A stretch of 50,426 nt of DNA from Anaerovorax odorimutans (GCA_016841185.1 JAENZQ010000026.1:1-50426), one strand, 5' to 3'; positions 8,029-16,796 are shown, numbered from the stretch's first letter. Notes: generated by a model from the letters alone, not told the origin. Translations and numbers: made by a program.

Positions 8029-9375
8029 CTAACCATCAGATCCTAAGTCTATTTTAACAAAAGTCTCAATGCCAAATATATCTAAAACTCGAATTGCAGC
8101 ATGCTTTTGACCTGAATAATCTAAAAAAATATTCGTTAATACTTCTTCCGATTCCCGACAGCTTATCCAGGAAGGGATGAATTCATCCCCGTTATAGTTC
8201 ATATCGATGCTCCAATATTCAATAAGTTTCAGAGAATCTTCATCTGTCAAAGACTTAAGTACAGAATGGTACCTTGACGATGCGGGTGTTTCTTCATAAT
8301 TCATATATCCATATTGATTAAAGGATATATGAAGCTTCCTGTCAGCGGTAATCTTAACATCCAATTTAATAAAGGTCTCTATTTCTTTATGGCTTCCAAT
8401 GGTACATACATCATAAGCAACATCTTTCTGAACCATTCTTTTATGTGTAATCATGCAAGCAATTTTTCCTGTATCACATACCAGCCATTTTCGGTTTAGT
8501 CTTGTTGCAACAGATGCAAGCGTCCCAGAACCTCCGAAAAAGTCTGCACATATATCTCCTTCTTTAGAACACGCTGATATAATTCTTTCCAATAAGGCTT
8601 CGGGCTTTTGCGTAGCATAACCTACTCTTTCTCCGGAAGTTCTCCCAACCATGTCCAGATGCCATACGTCTTTCATACCCACCAGTGTATACCAGCCATT
8701 TTCGTCCTGATATTCATTCACGCCTTTAAAGCGATAAGGCTTAAATCCTCTGTTATATGATTTTTCTTTAAGACAGTTAAAAAAATAATCTTTACTTTTT
8801 GAATAAAAAAGAATATTGTCATGTTTCCGGGCGAAAGATCTCTTGCTGACTCCACCGGACTTATAACTCCAGATTATTTCATTAATAAACCGGTCTCTTC
8901 CAAATATTTCGTCCATCAGCACCTTAATATAATGTACACAATGACGGTCCAAATGTACAAAAATGCTCCCTGTTTCGCTTAAAAGGTCCTTCATAAAAAA
9001 AAGCCTTGAACAAAGCATTTTCAGATAGTCTTCCATACCTTCCTTCCACGTGTCTTTATATACAAACTGTTCCATTACGGGTATGCTTTGAACTTTATCC
9101 GATTTCTTTTTGATGTTCACCTTATAATCATTTTTACTGAAAAAAGGCGGGTCTATGTAAATAAGATGGAGCTTGCCTTTCATGCCTGTTTCAAGCAGAT
9201 ATTTCATGTACTCTATATTATCCCCTTGAACCAGTTGATTCTCCGAACCGGCATCGCCTTTGAAACATATTCGCTCATTTACTTTTAAAGTCTGAGTGTT
9301 GTTATAATTACAATATGCTTCATAATCATTTTTGCTTTCTTTCAGTATTTTGGAAAGTTTTCCTAATATTTGCAT
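8029..9375 (-). CDS. Orphan beta-class DNA methyltransferase
   Basis: A 448-residue amino-methyltransferase that transfers a methyl group from SAM to adenine N6 or cytosine N4 in DNA. The catalytic motif IV reads DPPF near residue 96 and comes before the SAM-binding motif I, DFFGGSGT near residue 279; this order defines the beta class, as in type III Mod and CcrM-like enzymes. The region between (about 160-250) probably holds target recognition. Residues after about 320 do not match the core and may be a specificity or dimerisation domain. No restriction gene is adjacent. The start overlaps the end of the YgiQ-type gene by 50 bases, with GGAGA seven bases before the ATG. Target sequence unknown. 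Confidence 0.85.
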   Translation of the reverse strand: MQILGKLSKILKESKNDYEAYCNYNNTQTLKVNERICFKGDAGSENQLVQGDNIEYMKYLLETGMKGKLHLIYIDPPFFSKNDYKVNIKKKSDKVQSIPVMEQFVYKDTWKEGMEDYLKMLCSRLFFMKDLLSETGSIFVHLDRHCVHYIKVLMDEIFGRDRFINEIIWSYKSGGVSKRSFARKHDNILFYSKSKDYFFNCLKEKSYNRGFKPYRFKGVNEYQDENGWYTLVGMKDVWHLDMVGRTSGERVGYATQKPEALLERIISACSKEGDICADFFGGSGTLASVATRLNRKWLVCDTGKIACMITHKRMVQKDVAYDVCTIGSHKEIETFIKLDVKITADRKLHISFNQYGYMNYEETPASSRYHSVLKSLTDEDSLKLIEYWSIDMNYNGDEFIPSWISCRESEEVLTNIFLDYSGQKHAAIRVLDIFGIETFVKIDLGSDG

Positions 9376-11185
9376 GGTGCTTTCTCCTGCTTCTGTTTCT
9401 TGGTTTTATGAGACAATACCTGTCAAATCCGATCAAATCTTTTCTTCCGGCTTTGATCAAAGCTTTATAGACCGTGTCATAATTTTCCGGCCTGTTAAAT
9501 TGAATCAGTGCCCTTTGCATTTGCTTCTCTTCCAAACTCTTTGGAATATAAACGGTCTCCATGGTGCGGGGATCCAGCTCCGTATAATACATACAAGTAG
9601 ACAGTGTTCCCGGTGTCGGATAAAAATCCTGTACCTGTTCTGGAATGAATCCTGTTTTCTTAAGATATACCGCCAGTTCTATAGCCTCATTTAATGTGGA
9701 TCCGGGATGAGAAGAAATAAAATAAGGAATGATATACTGCTCTTTTCCGATTTTTTTATTGATTCTCTGATATTCTTTAATAAATTTTTCATATACTTTT
9801 TTTGAAGGCTTCCCCATTTTGGATAAAACAACATCAGAAATATGCTCAGGGGCGATTTTAAGATATCCACTTATATGATGCTTCGCCAATTCTTCAAGAA
9901 AAGCCCGATTCTTATCATAAATCACATAATCATATCGAACCCCTGACCGAACAAAAACTTTCTTAACGCCTTCAATATTTCTCAATTCACGGAGAATACC
10001 CATGTAATCCTCATGATCGATGATTAGCATCTCACATGGTTCCGGGAACAGACAATCTTTATCCATACAGACACCATGCTTAATCTGCTTTTCACATGCA
10101 GTCCGTCGAAAATTAGCTGTGGGGCCTCCTACATCATGAATATATCCTTTGAAATCTTTATTTCTACTTATTTTTTTACCTTCGGCAATAATCGATTTAC
10201 TGCTTCTTGGCTGAACTACTTTCCCCTGGTGATAAGCCAGAGCGCAGAAACTGCACCCTCCAAAGCATCCTCTCGTACTGGTAATACTGAATTTTACTTC
10301 CTCCAATGCCGGAACACCGCCCTGGTTATTATATACAGGATGACTGTCACGCATATATGGCAGCTCATAAACTCTATCCATTTCTTCCATTGTCAATGGT
10401 TCAGGTGGTGGATTCTGAACAATATAATTATTTGTATCATACTGCTCTACAAGAGTTTTCCCGCTATAATGGTTATTATTGCGATACTGGGTCATAAAGC
10501 TTTCTGCATAAGCCTTTTTAGACTCGGATATTTCATTAAATGAAGGCAGCACCTTGTAATCCCTGATGTCTTCCAATCCTTTGCTTTTAAACACAGTCCC
10601 TTTGATCCATTTAATATCACTTATGGGTATTTGCGCATCCAGTGCATCTGCAAGTTCAACGACAGGCGTTTCTCCCATTCCGTAAATCAACATATCGGCT
10701 TTGGCATCCATCAAAATCGAACGTCTCACCTTATCATCCCAGTAGTCATAATGCCCGAACCTCCGAAGGCTTCCTTCAACTCCTCCAAGAATCACGGGAA
10801 CGTCTTTAAAGGCTTCCCTTGCTTTACCGGCGTATACAATGGTAGCCCGGTCGGGCCTTAATCCTGCCTTTCCACCAGGAGAATAAGCATCTTTTTTTCT
10901 TCGCTTTTTAAAAACAGTATAATGGTTGACCATTGAATCCACATTGCCTGAAGAAATCAAAAACGCCAGCCTGGGTTTTCCCAGTCGGGTAAAATGATCT
11001 AACTGTCTCCAATCCGGCTGAGATATTAGGCCAATTTTGTATCCGCTACTTTCCAACACCCTGCTGATAATGGCATGCCCAAAAGAGGGATGATCAACAT
11101 ATGCATCTCCTGTAATAAGAACAAAATCCGGCTGTTCCCAATTTCTGCTTTTCATGTCCTCTCTTGTCATCGGCAAAAATGCCAT
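9326..11185 (-). CDS. YgiQ family radical SAM protein
   Basis: A 619-residue radical SAM protein of the YgiQ/UPF0313 type. The N-terminal third (1-290) carries a B12-binding-like fold typical of the family (for example DYWDDKVRR, GMGET). The iron-sulfur motif CFGGCSFC is near residues 310-317, followed by GGPTANF, a Cys-rich insert (CEKQIKHGVC, CLFPEPC) and the C-terminal YgiQ domain with FYPTPGT and RKDLIG. The last 25 residues are basic and their DNA doubles as the start of the methyltransferase. The reaction is unknown for the family. The ATG at 11185 has only a weak GGTG site. Confidence 0.88.
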   Translation of the reverse strand: MAFLPMTREDMKSRNWEQPDFVLITGDAYVDHPSFGHAIISRVLESSGYKIGLISQPDWRQLDHFTRLGKPRLAFLISSGNVDSMVNHYTVFKKRRKKDAYSPGGKAGLRPDRATIVYAGKAREAFKDVPVILGGVEGSLRRFGHYDYWDDKVRRSILMDAKADMLIYGMGETPVVELADALDAQIPISDIKWIKGTVFKSKGLEDIRDYKVLPSFNEISESKKAYAESFMTQYRNNNHYSGKTLVEQYDTNNYIVQNPPPEPLTMEEMDRVYELPYMRDSHPVYNNQGGVPALEEVKFSITSTRGCFGGCSFCALAYHQGKVVQPRSSKSIIAEGKKISRNKDFKGYIHDVGGPTANFRRTACEKQIKHGVCMDKDCLFPEPCEMLIIDHEDYMGILRELRNIEGVKKVFVRSGVRYDYVIYDKNRAFLEELAKHHISGYLKIAPEHISDVVLSKMGKPSKKVYEKFIKEYQRINKKIGKEQYIIPYFISSHPGSTLNEAIELAVYLKKTGFIPEQVQDFYPTPGTLSTCMYYTELDPRTMETVYIPKSLEEKQMQRALIQFNRPENYDTVYKALIKAGRKDLIGFDRYCLIKPRNRSRRKHHANIRKTFQNTERKQK

Positions 11186-11479
11186 AGTATCACCACTTTA
11201 TTATTTAAGAGTTAAGGTAAGAATTCACTATACAAATTCAATAAATGCTCTACTTGAAAGATTTTGTGAAACAAAATCCCCCTTCAATCCTGAAGCCCTA
11301 ACACAGAATCTCTGATTCTGATGTAGGGCTCATACAAGTGGAACTCTCCAATCTTTGATTGGCTAAGAGTTGCCATTTGCAACGAAACAGAAATTTTAAT
11401 TTCGCTGTTGAGACTGCTAAACTCTCCAATCTTTGATTGGTAAAAAGTTTTTCAGTTAAATCATAAATCTTAAATCTGT
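11186..11479. repeat. Intergenic array of short palindromes
   Basis: No gene is credible here. At least five palindromes follow each other: GATTTTG/CAAAATC (11260-11278), a double stem AGCCCTA/TAGGGCT enclosing CAGAATC/GATTCTG (11294-11330), CCAATC/GATTGG (11348-11362), GTTGC/GCAAC (11369-11383) and a second CCAATC/GATTGG (11426-11440). The 21-base phrase at 11342-11362 recurs exactly at 11420-11440. A 61-residue open frame across it simply follows the repeats. Confidence 0.6.
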
Positions 11480-12091
11480 TCAAAATCCCAATTCTTCATT
11501 GATTAGATATACATGTATATTGCCATTCAAAGGCTGTTTTTCCAAAACCGAGATTATTCTGCACATCTTTTGAGGAGAATTGCAATCTCCGCATTTTCCG
11601 GTATATCTGCAAGGCAAATCAAAATTCAACCTTTCTGCATTTTTAGGACATGCGATGGTTTTTATCCTATCCATGGCTTTATCATAATCCAATGCAATTT
11701 TATTGACGCCTGCAATAATAATAATCTTATCATGCCCCCAAACCATACTGGCTACTCTATTTCCTGTTCCATCTATATTGATAAGCCTGCCATCCTCTGT
11801 CAGGGCATTGGTTGAGGACAGGTAAATATCTGAAACGGCCGCTTTCTTTAATACCGCTTTTTTTTCATGGGGTTGGCATTTGTGATGCCAGTATACCTCA
11901 TTCCCTCTATTTATGAGTTTTTCATAAAGATCCAGCTGATTGATGGTAACGGATCCTCCAATACCTACAGATGATTCTGCCGGAATCTCCTCAAGAACCT
12001 TTTTTGTCGCTTCGCTTTTATCTTCAAAGTATTCGGCTACAAAACCATTCCTTTTTAAATTCTCCAATGTATTCTTTACAATCATATCCAT
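11480..12091 (-). CDS. LUD-domain protein (LutC/YkgG-like)
   Basis: A 203-residue LUD-fold protein, as in lactate utilisation proteins B and C. The GIGGSVTINQLDLYEKL stretch near residues 43-59 is the family signature. Later features are ALTEDGRLINIDGTGNRVA, a predicted IIIAGVNK strand and a Cys cluster near the end (CPKN, CRYTGKCGDC, MCRI). Such free-standing LUD proteins are common in Clostridia without lutAB partners, and none is adjacent. A GGAGG lies eight bases before the ATG at 12091. The cysteines suggest metal or redox chemistry, but that is inference. Confidence 0.8.
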   Translation of the reverse strand: MDMIVKNTLENLKRNGFVAEYFEDKSEATKKVLEEIPAESSVGIGGSVTINQLDLYEKLINRGNEVYWHHKCQPHEKKAVLKKAAVSDIYLSSTNALTEDGRLINIDGTGNRVASMVWGHDKIIIIAGVNKIALDYDKAMDRIKTIACPKNAERLNFDLPCRYTGKCGDCNSPQKMCRIISVLEKQPLNGNIHVYLINEELGF

Positions 12092-12262
12092 ACATGATAC
12101 CTCCTGTTTAAAAAAGTTTACTCCAATTATGATTTTACCTGAATCCCTTTGGCAATTACAACCATAATAACAAAAAGAAAAATTCTTTTTAAATCAAAAA
12201 TTGCAAATCTGCGAAAAAATATATTAAATATCTCTTTCAAACAAAGTTGAATGGTTAATTAA

Positions 12263-12296
12263 GGTAGAAACTATGACTGTGTCATAGTTTCAGACC
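12263..12296. repeat. Dispersed 34-bp hairpin (GAAACTAT family)
   Basis: A perfect 11-base stem GAAACTATGAC (12267-12277) pairs with GTCATAGTTTC (12281-12291) around TGT, flanked by GGT and ACC. It is the reverse-complement version of hairpins at 33264-33297 and 33845-33878, with a decayed copy at 23191-23224. It lies between bioY and the LUD gene. Confidence 0.7.
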
Positions 12297-12334
12297 ATAA
12301 CTGTTATCTATTATCTTATTACTACCTCTAACAA

Positions 12335-12889
12335 TTATATTATCCCACTTTTTGTTAAAGCGGGTTCCGCTTTCTTATATATTACAGCCGCAATAAAAGA
12401 TTTAACAAGATCCGGGATGATAAAGGGCAATAATCCTATTGAAAGGGCTCCGTTTAAAGAAATTGCCTGCCCCAGATAAAAACGAATGGTCATATAAAGA
12501 TAAGGAACTCCTACGATATATACAACCAGCATCCCCGAAATCATCCCTTTAAGAATATGGGCAAAGCCGCGTTTACCCTTTTCGACATGATATCCGATAA
12601 TATAAGCACAGGGTACAAGGCCTAATAAATAGCCAAAAGAAGGTTTTAAAACATACATAATCCCCCCTCCTTCTGCAAAAATAGGAATACCGGTCAATCC
12701 AACGGCCAGATATAATATTTGTGACAAAGCTCCTTTTTGGGGCCCTAAAAATGCACCTGCAAAAGCACAGAAAAAAAACTGTAATGTAATAGATGCATAA
12801 GGAAGCTGTATCTTCAACAGTCCTCCTACAGCAGTTAATGCAACAAACAATGCAATAAGAACCATATCTTTTACTCGAGAATTTCGCAT
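12335..12889 (-). CDS. bioY: Biotin transporter substrate-binding subunit BioY
   Basis: A 184-residue integral membrane protein of the BioY family, the S-component that binds biotin for ECF-type import. Six hydrophobic segments can be read. Family-typical parts are LPYASITLQ and FFCAFAGAFLGPQKGALSQILYLAVG, the latter near residues 38-65 with GLTGIPIFAEGGG following. The start at 12889 is preferred because GGGAGG lies eight bases upstream; an in-frame ATG two codons earlier is too close to it. No ecfA or ecfT genes are adjacent, so it probably uses a shared energising module. The upstream BirA-type operator agrees with biotin control. Confidence 0.92.
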   Translation of the reverse strand: MRNSRVKDMVLIALFVALTAVGGLLKIQLPYASITLQFFFCAFAGAFLGPQKGALSQILYLAVGLTGIPIFAEGGGIMYVLKPSFGYLLGLVPCAYIIGYHVEKGKRGFAHILKGMISGMLVVYIVGVPYLYMTIRFYLGQAISLNGALSIGLLPFIIPDLVKSFIAAVIYKKAEPALTKSGII

Positions 12890-12928
12890 AATCATAACCT
12901 CCCAAATATCTAAGTCTTCATAAAGAAT

Positions 12929-12956
12929 ATTTTAAACAATTCGGGCGTATTGTCAA
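12929..12956 (-). promoter_or_regulatory. Predicted sigma-A promoter of bioY
   Basis: On the minus strand, TTGACA (12956-12951) and TAAAAT (12934-12929) are separated by 16 bases. The -35 hexamer is inside the BirA-type operator, so bound repressor would block polymerase. The start codon of bioY lies about 40 bases downstream. Confidence 0.7.
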
Positions 12957-12981
12957 CTATATTTATTAAATGAGTTTACAA
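12950..12981 (-). promoter_or_regulatory. BirA operator for bioY
   Basis: Read on the minus strand, TTGTAAAC is followed by 16 bases and GTTGACAA. This matches the inverted-repeat operator of Firmicute BirA (TTGTTAAC, 15-16 bases, GTTAACAA) with one mismatch in each arm, and 7 of 8 bases are symmetric. It covers the -35 element. BirA is expected to repress bioY when biotin is plentiful. Confidence 0.82.
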
Positions 12982-12984
12982 TTT

Positions 12985-13173
12985 TCATGTTTTATTAATC
13001 TGTCTTACCATTTTTTCTTCTTTGGCTTTTTTTATTTCTCGTTGGTTCATTGATTTTTTAATATGTTCCTTTGGCACATTTCTATGTCGGAAGATATCTT
13101 GAATGGAGTATTCAGGCATGCTAAAATAAAGTGAACGATTAATTTTGATAATAAAAGCCTTTTTTCGACTCAT
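12985..13173 (-). CDS. Possible small basic protein, unknown
   Basis: An open frame of 62 codons, Lys/Arg-rich, between the bioY operator and the divergent GGDEF-EAL gene. It lacks a clear ribosome binding site (only a weak GGT upstream) and has no recognised domain, but its composition is not obviously a shadow of another gene. It would end four bases before the BirA-type operator. It may be a real small gene or a chance frame in AT-rich DNA. Confidence 0.25.
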   Translation of the reverse strand: MSRKKAFIIKINRSLYFSMPEYSIQDIFRHRNVPKEHIKKSMNQREIKKAKEEKMVRQINKT

Positions 13174-13220
13174 TTTGTTTTAACCGTATCATCCAAATCT
13201 AACAGAAATGGTGGTTTTAT

Positions 13221-14846
13221 ATGCCCAGATTAAGCCGTCTATTAAAAACAGGACTCTTAGGACTAATGATGACCGGTTTTTTTACTAGTGCTTTTCCTGC
13301 CTATGCAATAAGCCCTGATGAAGAAATACATAAAATGTGGAATGAGAATTTTATTTCTAACTTGGGCCATCTAACTACTTTTTTTGTTGTAGTACTTCTT
13401 ATCTTTATGTTTGTTATTATTAACAGAAAACTACAAAAAATAGTTCAGAAACGAACAAATGAGCTTCAAGTTTCTAAATCCCGGCTTCAGTCAACAAATT
13501 CAATGCTCCATGAACTTGCTTTTTATGATGTTCTGACCAATTTGCCCAACAGGACACTGTTTGACCAGAAGCTGAATGATGCCATTGTTGAATTCAAAAA
13601 AGATAATAAATACTTTTCCGTCATGTATATCGATTTGGATAACTTTAAATACACAAATAATACGTTCGGTCACAAATATGGGGACAAAATATTAAAAGAG
13701 GTTGCAGCACGTCTTAATGCCATTAATACATATCAATACTTTTTAGGACGGCTTGGCGGAGATGAATTCGCTATTCTTGTATACAATGATATTGATGAAA
13801 AACAGATCCGCAACAAAGCTGATGAGATTATTAGTATTATTAATAAACCTTTTCTAATCGGCAAATATGAAGTGAATCTATCCGCAAGCATCGGAATTGT
13901 CTTTTGTAAAGAAAAGAATGTCACCTGTGAAACCATTATGAAAGATGCAGATATTGCCATGTACAAAGCTAAGGAAAGCGGTAAAAACCGCTATATTCTT
14001 TTTGATAAGAAGATGAATAAGGAAATATCTGAAAGACTGATGATGTCCAATGCTCTTATCCATGCTATTGAAAACCATGAATTAACTGTTCATTACCAGC
14101 CTATCTATAATGTAACGGGACCAAGAATTATTGCTTTCGAAGCTCTGTTGAGATGGAATCACCCCTTTTTCTCTAAATTCCCTCCGGAAAGATTTATTAA
14201 ACTTTCTGAGGAAATAGGCATCATACATGATATTGGCCGGTGGGTCATAAAGGAAAGCTTTAAATTTGCTGAAAAAATAAACAGGAACCGAAATGAAAAA
14301 ATCATCGTTACCATCAACATCTCCCCGCTTCAAATGTCTTTGGATAATTTTATAGACACAATAGACCGCATCATAAAAGAAGCGAAAATAGATTACAGTT
14401 TAATCGGCCTGGAAATAACTGAAACAACATTAATCAATTCTTTTGATAAGTGCATGAATATCCTATCAGAGCTGAAAAAAAGAGGTATGAAAATATTACT
14501 TGATGATTTCGGTATGGGTTATTCTTCATTAAATTATCTGTGGCGGCTGCCCATTTCAACTGTAAAAATCGATAAGTCATTTATAAATAACATAACAGGA
14601 AACCACAAAGCGCGGCAGCTTACAGGCTCCATAATAGAATTGTCTCATAAACTGGATCTGACTACTGTTGCTGAAGGAGTAGAAACAGATGAACAATTAT
14701 CGTTGCTTACTCATTTAGGATGTACAGCCATTCAAGGTTTTCTTTTCAGCGAAGCAATCCCTGAAAAAAAAGCAATTAAGTTGATCAAAGATCCTGTTTC
14801 TCCAAATAGCAAAAATCATTCCAGCCCTTTTATTCTTTCTCAATAA
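13221..14846 (+). CDS. Membrane GGDEF-EAL cyclic-di-GMP protein
   Basis: A 541-residue protein with an N-terminal signal-like hydrophobic segment (about 8-28), a short outside stretch and a membrane helix (about 48-67), then GGDEF (about 97-260) and EAL (about 275-525) domains. The diguanylate cyclase motif GGDEF is intact at 179-183; the RxxD inhibitory site expected just upstream is absent. The EAL domain keeps EALLRW, NIS, ITETT, DDFGMGYS, KIDKSF and EGVET, the metal-binding and catalytic residues of an active c-di-GMP phosphodiesterase. There is room for only about 20 external residues, so no large sensor domain. Its 3' end overlaps the convergent amidase gene by 17 bases. Confidence 0.92.
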   Translation: MPRLSRLLKTGLLGLMMTGFFTSAFPAYAISPDEEIHKMWNENFISNLGHLTTFFVVVLLIFMFVIINRKLQKIVQKRTNELQVSKSRLQSTNSMLHELAFYDVLTNLPNRTLFDQKLNDAIVEFKKDNKYFSVMYIDLDNFKYTNNTFGHKYGDKILKEVAARLNAINTYQYFLGRLGGDEFAILVYNDIDEKQIRNKADEIISIINKPFLIGKYEVNLSASIGIVFCKEKNVTCETIMKDADIAMYKAKESGKNRYILFDKKMNKEISERLMMSNALIHAIENHELTVHYQPIYNVTGPRIIAFEALLRWNHPFFSKFPPERFIKLSEEIGIIHDIGRWVIKESFKFAEKINRNRNEKIIVTINISPLQMSLDNFIDTIDRIIKEAKIDYSLIGLEITETTLINSFDKCMNILSELKKRGMKILLDDFGMGYSSLNYLWRLPISTVKIDKSFINNITGNHKARQLTGSIIELSHKLDLTTVAEGVETDEQLSLLTHLGCTAIQGFLFSEAIPEKKAIKLIKDPVSPNSKNHSSPFILSQ

Positions 14847-15651
14847 TCTCGTATAAATCCGTTCTTCTGTGAAGCAGCAGCGGAAGCTGGGTTCGTATCT
14901 TCTTCAGGTAATCCATATCTATTTCTCCATAAAGGATGGTTTCTTTCTCATTCGCCTGTTCAAGGATTTCCCCCCACGGGCTTACCAGTGCAGAATGCCC
15001 ATAAGCCTGATATGAAGCATCATTATTCCTTGCTGGAGATACTGCTGCATAATAAACCTGATTATCTAAAGCCCTTGCTCTCAGAGTCAAATCCCAATGC
15101 GCCGGTCCTGTCGTCATATTGAATGCAGCCGGTACAATAATAATCCGGGCTCCTTTCATAACCATCAGGCGTATCAACTCAGGAAATCTCATATCATAGC
15201 ATATCGCTATTCCGATAGGTCCGTATCCCGTATCTACTACAGTAATTTTATCCCCTTTTCCCAAAGAGTCCGACTCTTTAAATCTGATGCCGTCTTCGAT
15301 ATCTATATCAAACAAATGGATCTTTCGATGCTTTCCGATTAATGCACCCTTTCTGTTAAATATATAAGAGGTATTGTAAATTGTTCCATTATTCAACTCC
15401 GGAATAGATCCGCCAAAAAGATAAATATCTAATTCCTTTGCTAACGAGGACAGCACTCGGGTTGTTTTTCCCGGATATTCTTCAGCATATTCAGGGAAAG
15501 CTGCATTCTCATATGGACAATTGAACATTTCCGGTAATGCTATAATCTGACTGTTTTTAGCAGCTTCACGTATCATTTTTTCTGCTTTTGCCAGGTTTTT
15601 TTCTTTATTATCCAATACATTCATCTGACATATGCCTATTTTAAATTTCAT
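14830..15651 (-). CDS. Carbon-nitrogen hydrolase (omega-amidase/Nit2-like)
   Basis: A 273-residue nitrilase-superfamily amidase. The Glu-Lys-Cys triad is visible: Glu in ALPEMFNCPY (near 41), Lys in GKHRKIHLFD (near 111) and Cys in GIAICYDMRFPE (near 151). The GDKITVVDTGYGPIG stretch and the RALDNQVYYA region fit the Nit2/omega-amidase branch, which deaminates omega-amides such as alpha-ketoglutaramate. ATG at 15651 follows GGAGGG at proper spacing; an in-frame GTG two codons upstream overlaps that site. The gene stands alone and overlaps the convergent GGDEF-EAL gene at its end. Substrate is inferred from the family only. Confidence 0.85.
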   Translation of the reverse strand: MKFKIGICQMNVLDNKEKNLAKAEKMIREAAKNSQIIALPEMFNCPYENAAFPEYAEEYPGKTTRVLSSLAKELDIYLFGGSIPELNNGTIYNTSYIFNRKGALIGKHRKIHLFDIDIEDGIRFKESDSLGKGDKITVVDTGYGPIGIAICYDMRFPELIRLMVMKGARIIIVPAAFNMTTGPAHWDLTLRARALDNQVYYAAVSPARNNDASYQAYGHSALVSPWGEILEQANEKETILYGEIDMDYLKKIRTQLPLLLHRRTDLYEIIEKE

Positions 15652-15899
15652 AAACACCCTCCAATTAGTTCTTTTTAAGATTTAAGAGTTATAATTTAAG
15701 ATTTAGGATTTAGGATTTAGGAAAGAAATAGAAATAATTAAACTAAATACTTAATTTCGGACCATAATTATTCTTTGTCCATTTTCAATATTTAATTAAC
15801 CTAAGCCTCTAATTCTATTATATACAATATATATAATAGTAGTAATATAATTTGTACTCCTGCTTAAGTAATGATCCTGGGTTGAAACTCGGAAATTAT
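15652..15899. other. Intergenic gap with ATTTAGG repeats
   Basis: No gene. Three tandem copies of GATTTAG lie near 15699-15722 after an AAGAGTTATAATTTAAG phrase. Around 15757 GGACCATAATTATTCTTTGTCC-like sequence may be a decayed copy of the dispersed hairpin described at 12263. Confidence 0.5.
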
Positions 15900-16514
15900 C
15901 TATTTCTTAGATACATATGGGTTTCCCCTGATGTAAAACCGCCACATAAAATCTCTGGCCTCTTCTGAATAATCAATGTTAATCCTCTTAGATGTCTCAA
16001 TTTCAAAATCGTTTTCATCCCTAAACCGGTAAATACTTATAACTTCTCCCAGAAAGCTTTCTCCATTGAAATTTTTGTCAATGCCCAGGGCCTTACATAG
16101 TTTTCCCGGTCCATTTGTTATATTATTCTTTTCCTTATCGCTCAATTGGTTCCATTGCTTATTATAACGATTAAAGGACATCAAATTTAAACCTTTCACG
16201 GGTTCCGCCGATCGGATAAGCACTGCTGTCCCTACTCCTTTTTTCTCAGTCACCACATTTAAACAGTAATGCATGCCATATATCTGATAGATATATGCAC
16301 AGCCTCCACAGCAATACATTACTTCTGTTCTTTTCGTCAGCCTGTTGTTATACGCATGGCAGGCTTTATCCCCAGGTCCTTTGTAGCCTTCCGTTTCAAC
16401 AATTCGAACAATCATCTCGCCGTTTATATTTCGCACAGCTAAATACTTACCTAATAGTTTTTTTGCAACTAAAATCGTATCTCTGGTATAAAAAGTTTTT
16501 TTTAGTTTCTCCAT
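15900..16514 (-). CDS. DNA-3-methyladenine glycosylase (AAG/MPG family)
   Basis: A 204-residue base-excision repair enzyme that removes alkylated purines. It has the MPG-family catalytic ETEGY (Glu near residue 41) and the surrounding ACHAYNNRLTKRTEVMY and YIYQIYGMHYCLNVVT, then a TNGPGKLCKALGI segment. Length is normal. The ribosome site is weak (GGTGAAG). It is a single gene, facing away from hsp20. Confidence 0.92.
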   Translation of the reverse strand: MEKLKKTFYTRDTILVAKKLLGKYLAVRNINGEMIVRIVETEGYKGPGDKACHAYNNRLTKRTEVMYCCGGCAYIYQIYGMHYCLNVVTEKKGVGTAVLIRSAEPVKGLNLMSFNRYNKQWNQLSDKEKNNITNGPGKLCKALGIDKNFNGESFLGEVISIYRFRDENDFEIETSKRINIDYSEEARDFMWRFYIRGNPYVSKK

Positions 16515-16726
16515 TACTCTTCACCATAATTTTTTATCTATATTTTATCCTCCCAAAATTCAATTATCAACTCACAAAAATATATGTTTCCATGAATAAT
16601 AATAATTAATGTGTTTAAAAATATTACTAAAAAGGTGAAAGGATTTGAAAATTCAAAATAAAACGAGAAAAATAAATATAATAGCCCATATTCAAGAATA
16701 ACGAGATAAATTTGTAAATATTTGAC

Positions 16727-16743
16727 TTTGACTTTCTTTGACC
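16727..16743 (-). promoter_or_regulatory. CtsR operator
   Basis: On the minus strand the 17 bases read GGTCAAAGAAAGTCAAA, a full match to the CtsR heptamer tandem RGTCAAA-NAN-RGTCAAA of Firmicutes. It overlaps the -35 element of the hsp20 promoter. A further TTTGAC lies six bases upstream. Repression of hsp20 by CtsR, relieved on heat or protein stress, is the natural reading; ctsR itself is not in this window. Confidence 0.85.
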
Positions 16744-16756
16744 TTAATTCTATAAT
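16728..16756 (+). promoter_or_regulatory. Predicted sigma-A promoter of hsp20
   Basis: TTGACT (16728-16733), 17-base spacer, TATAAT (16751-16756). It lies 40 bases before the hsp20 ATG. The -35 region is inside the CtsR box. Confidence 0.82.
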
Positions 16757-16796
16757 ATGAGTATCAAATGAAACATAATAAATGGAGGTGTTGTTC

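Noticed and set aside
8029-9375. Type III restriction-modification system
   Set aside because: The methyltransferase has Mod-like motif order but no res gene is adjacent.
11298-11483. 61-codon minus-strand frame in the palindrome array
   Set aside because: Its repeated NQRLES text comes from the duplicated palindromes; no ribosome site.
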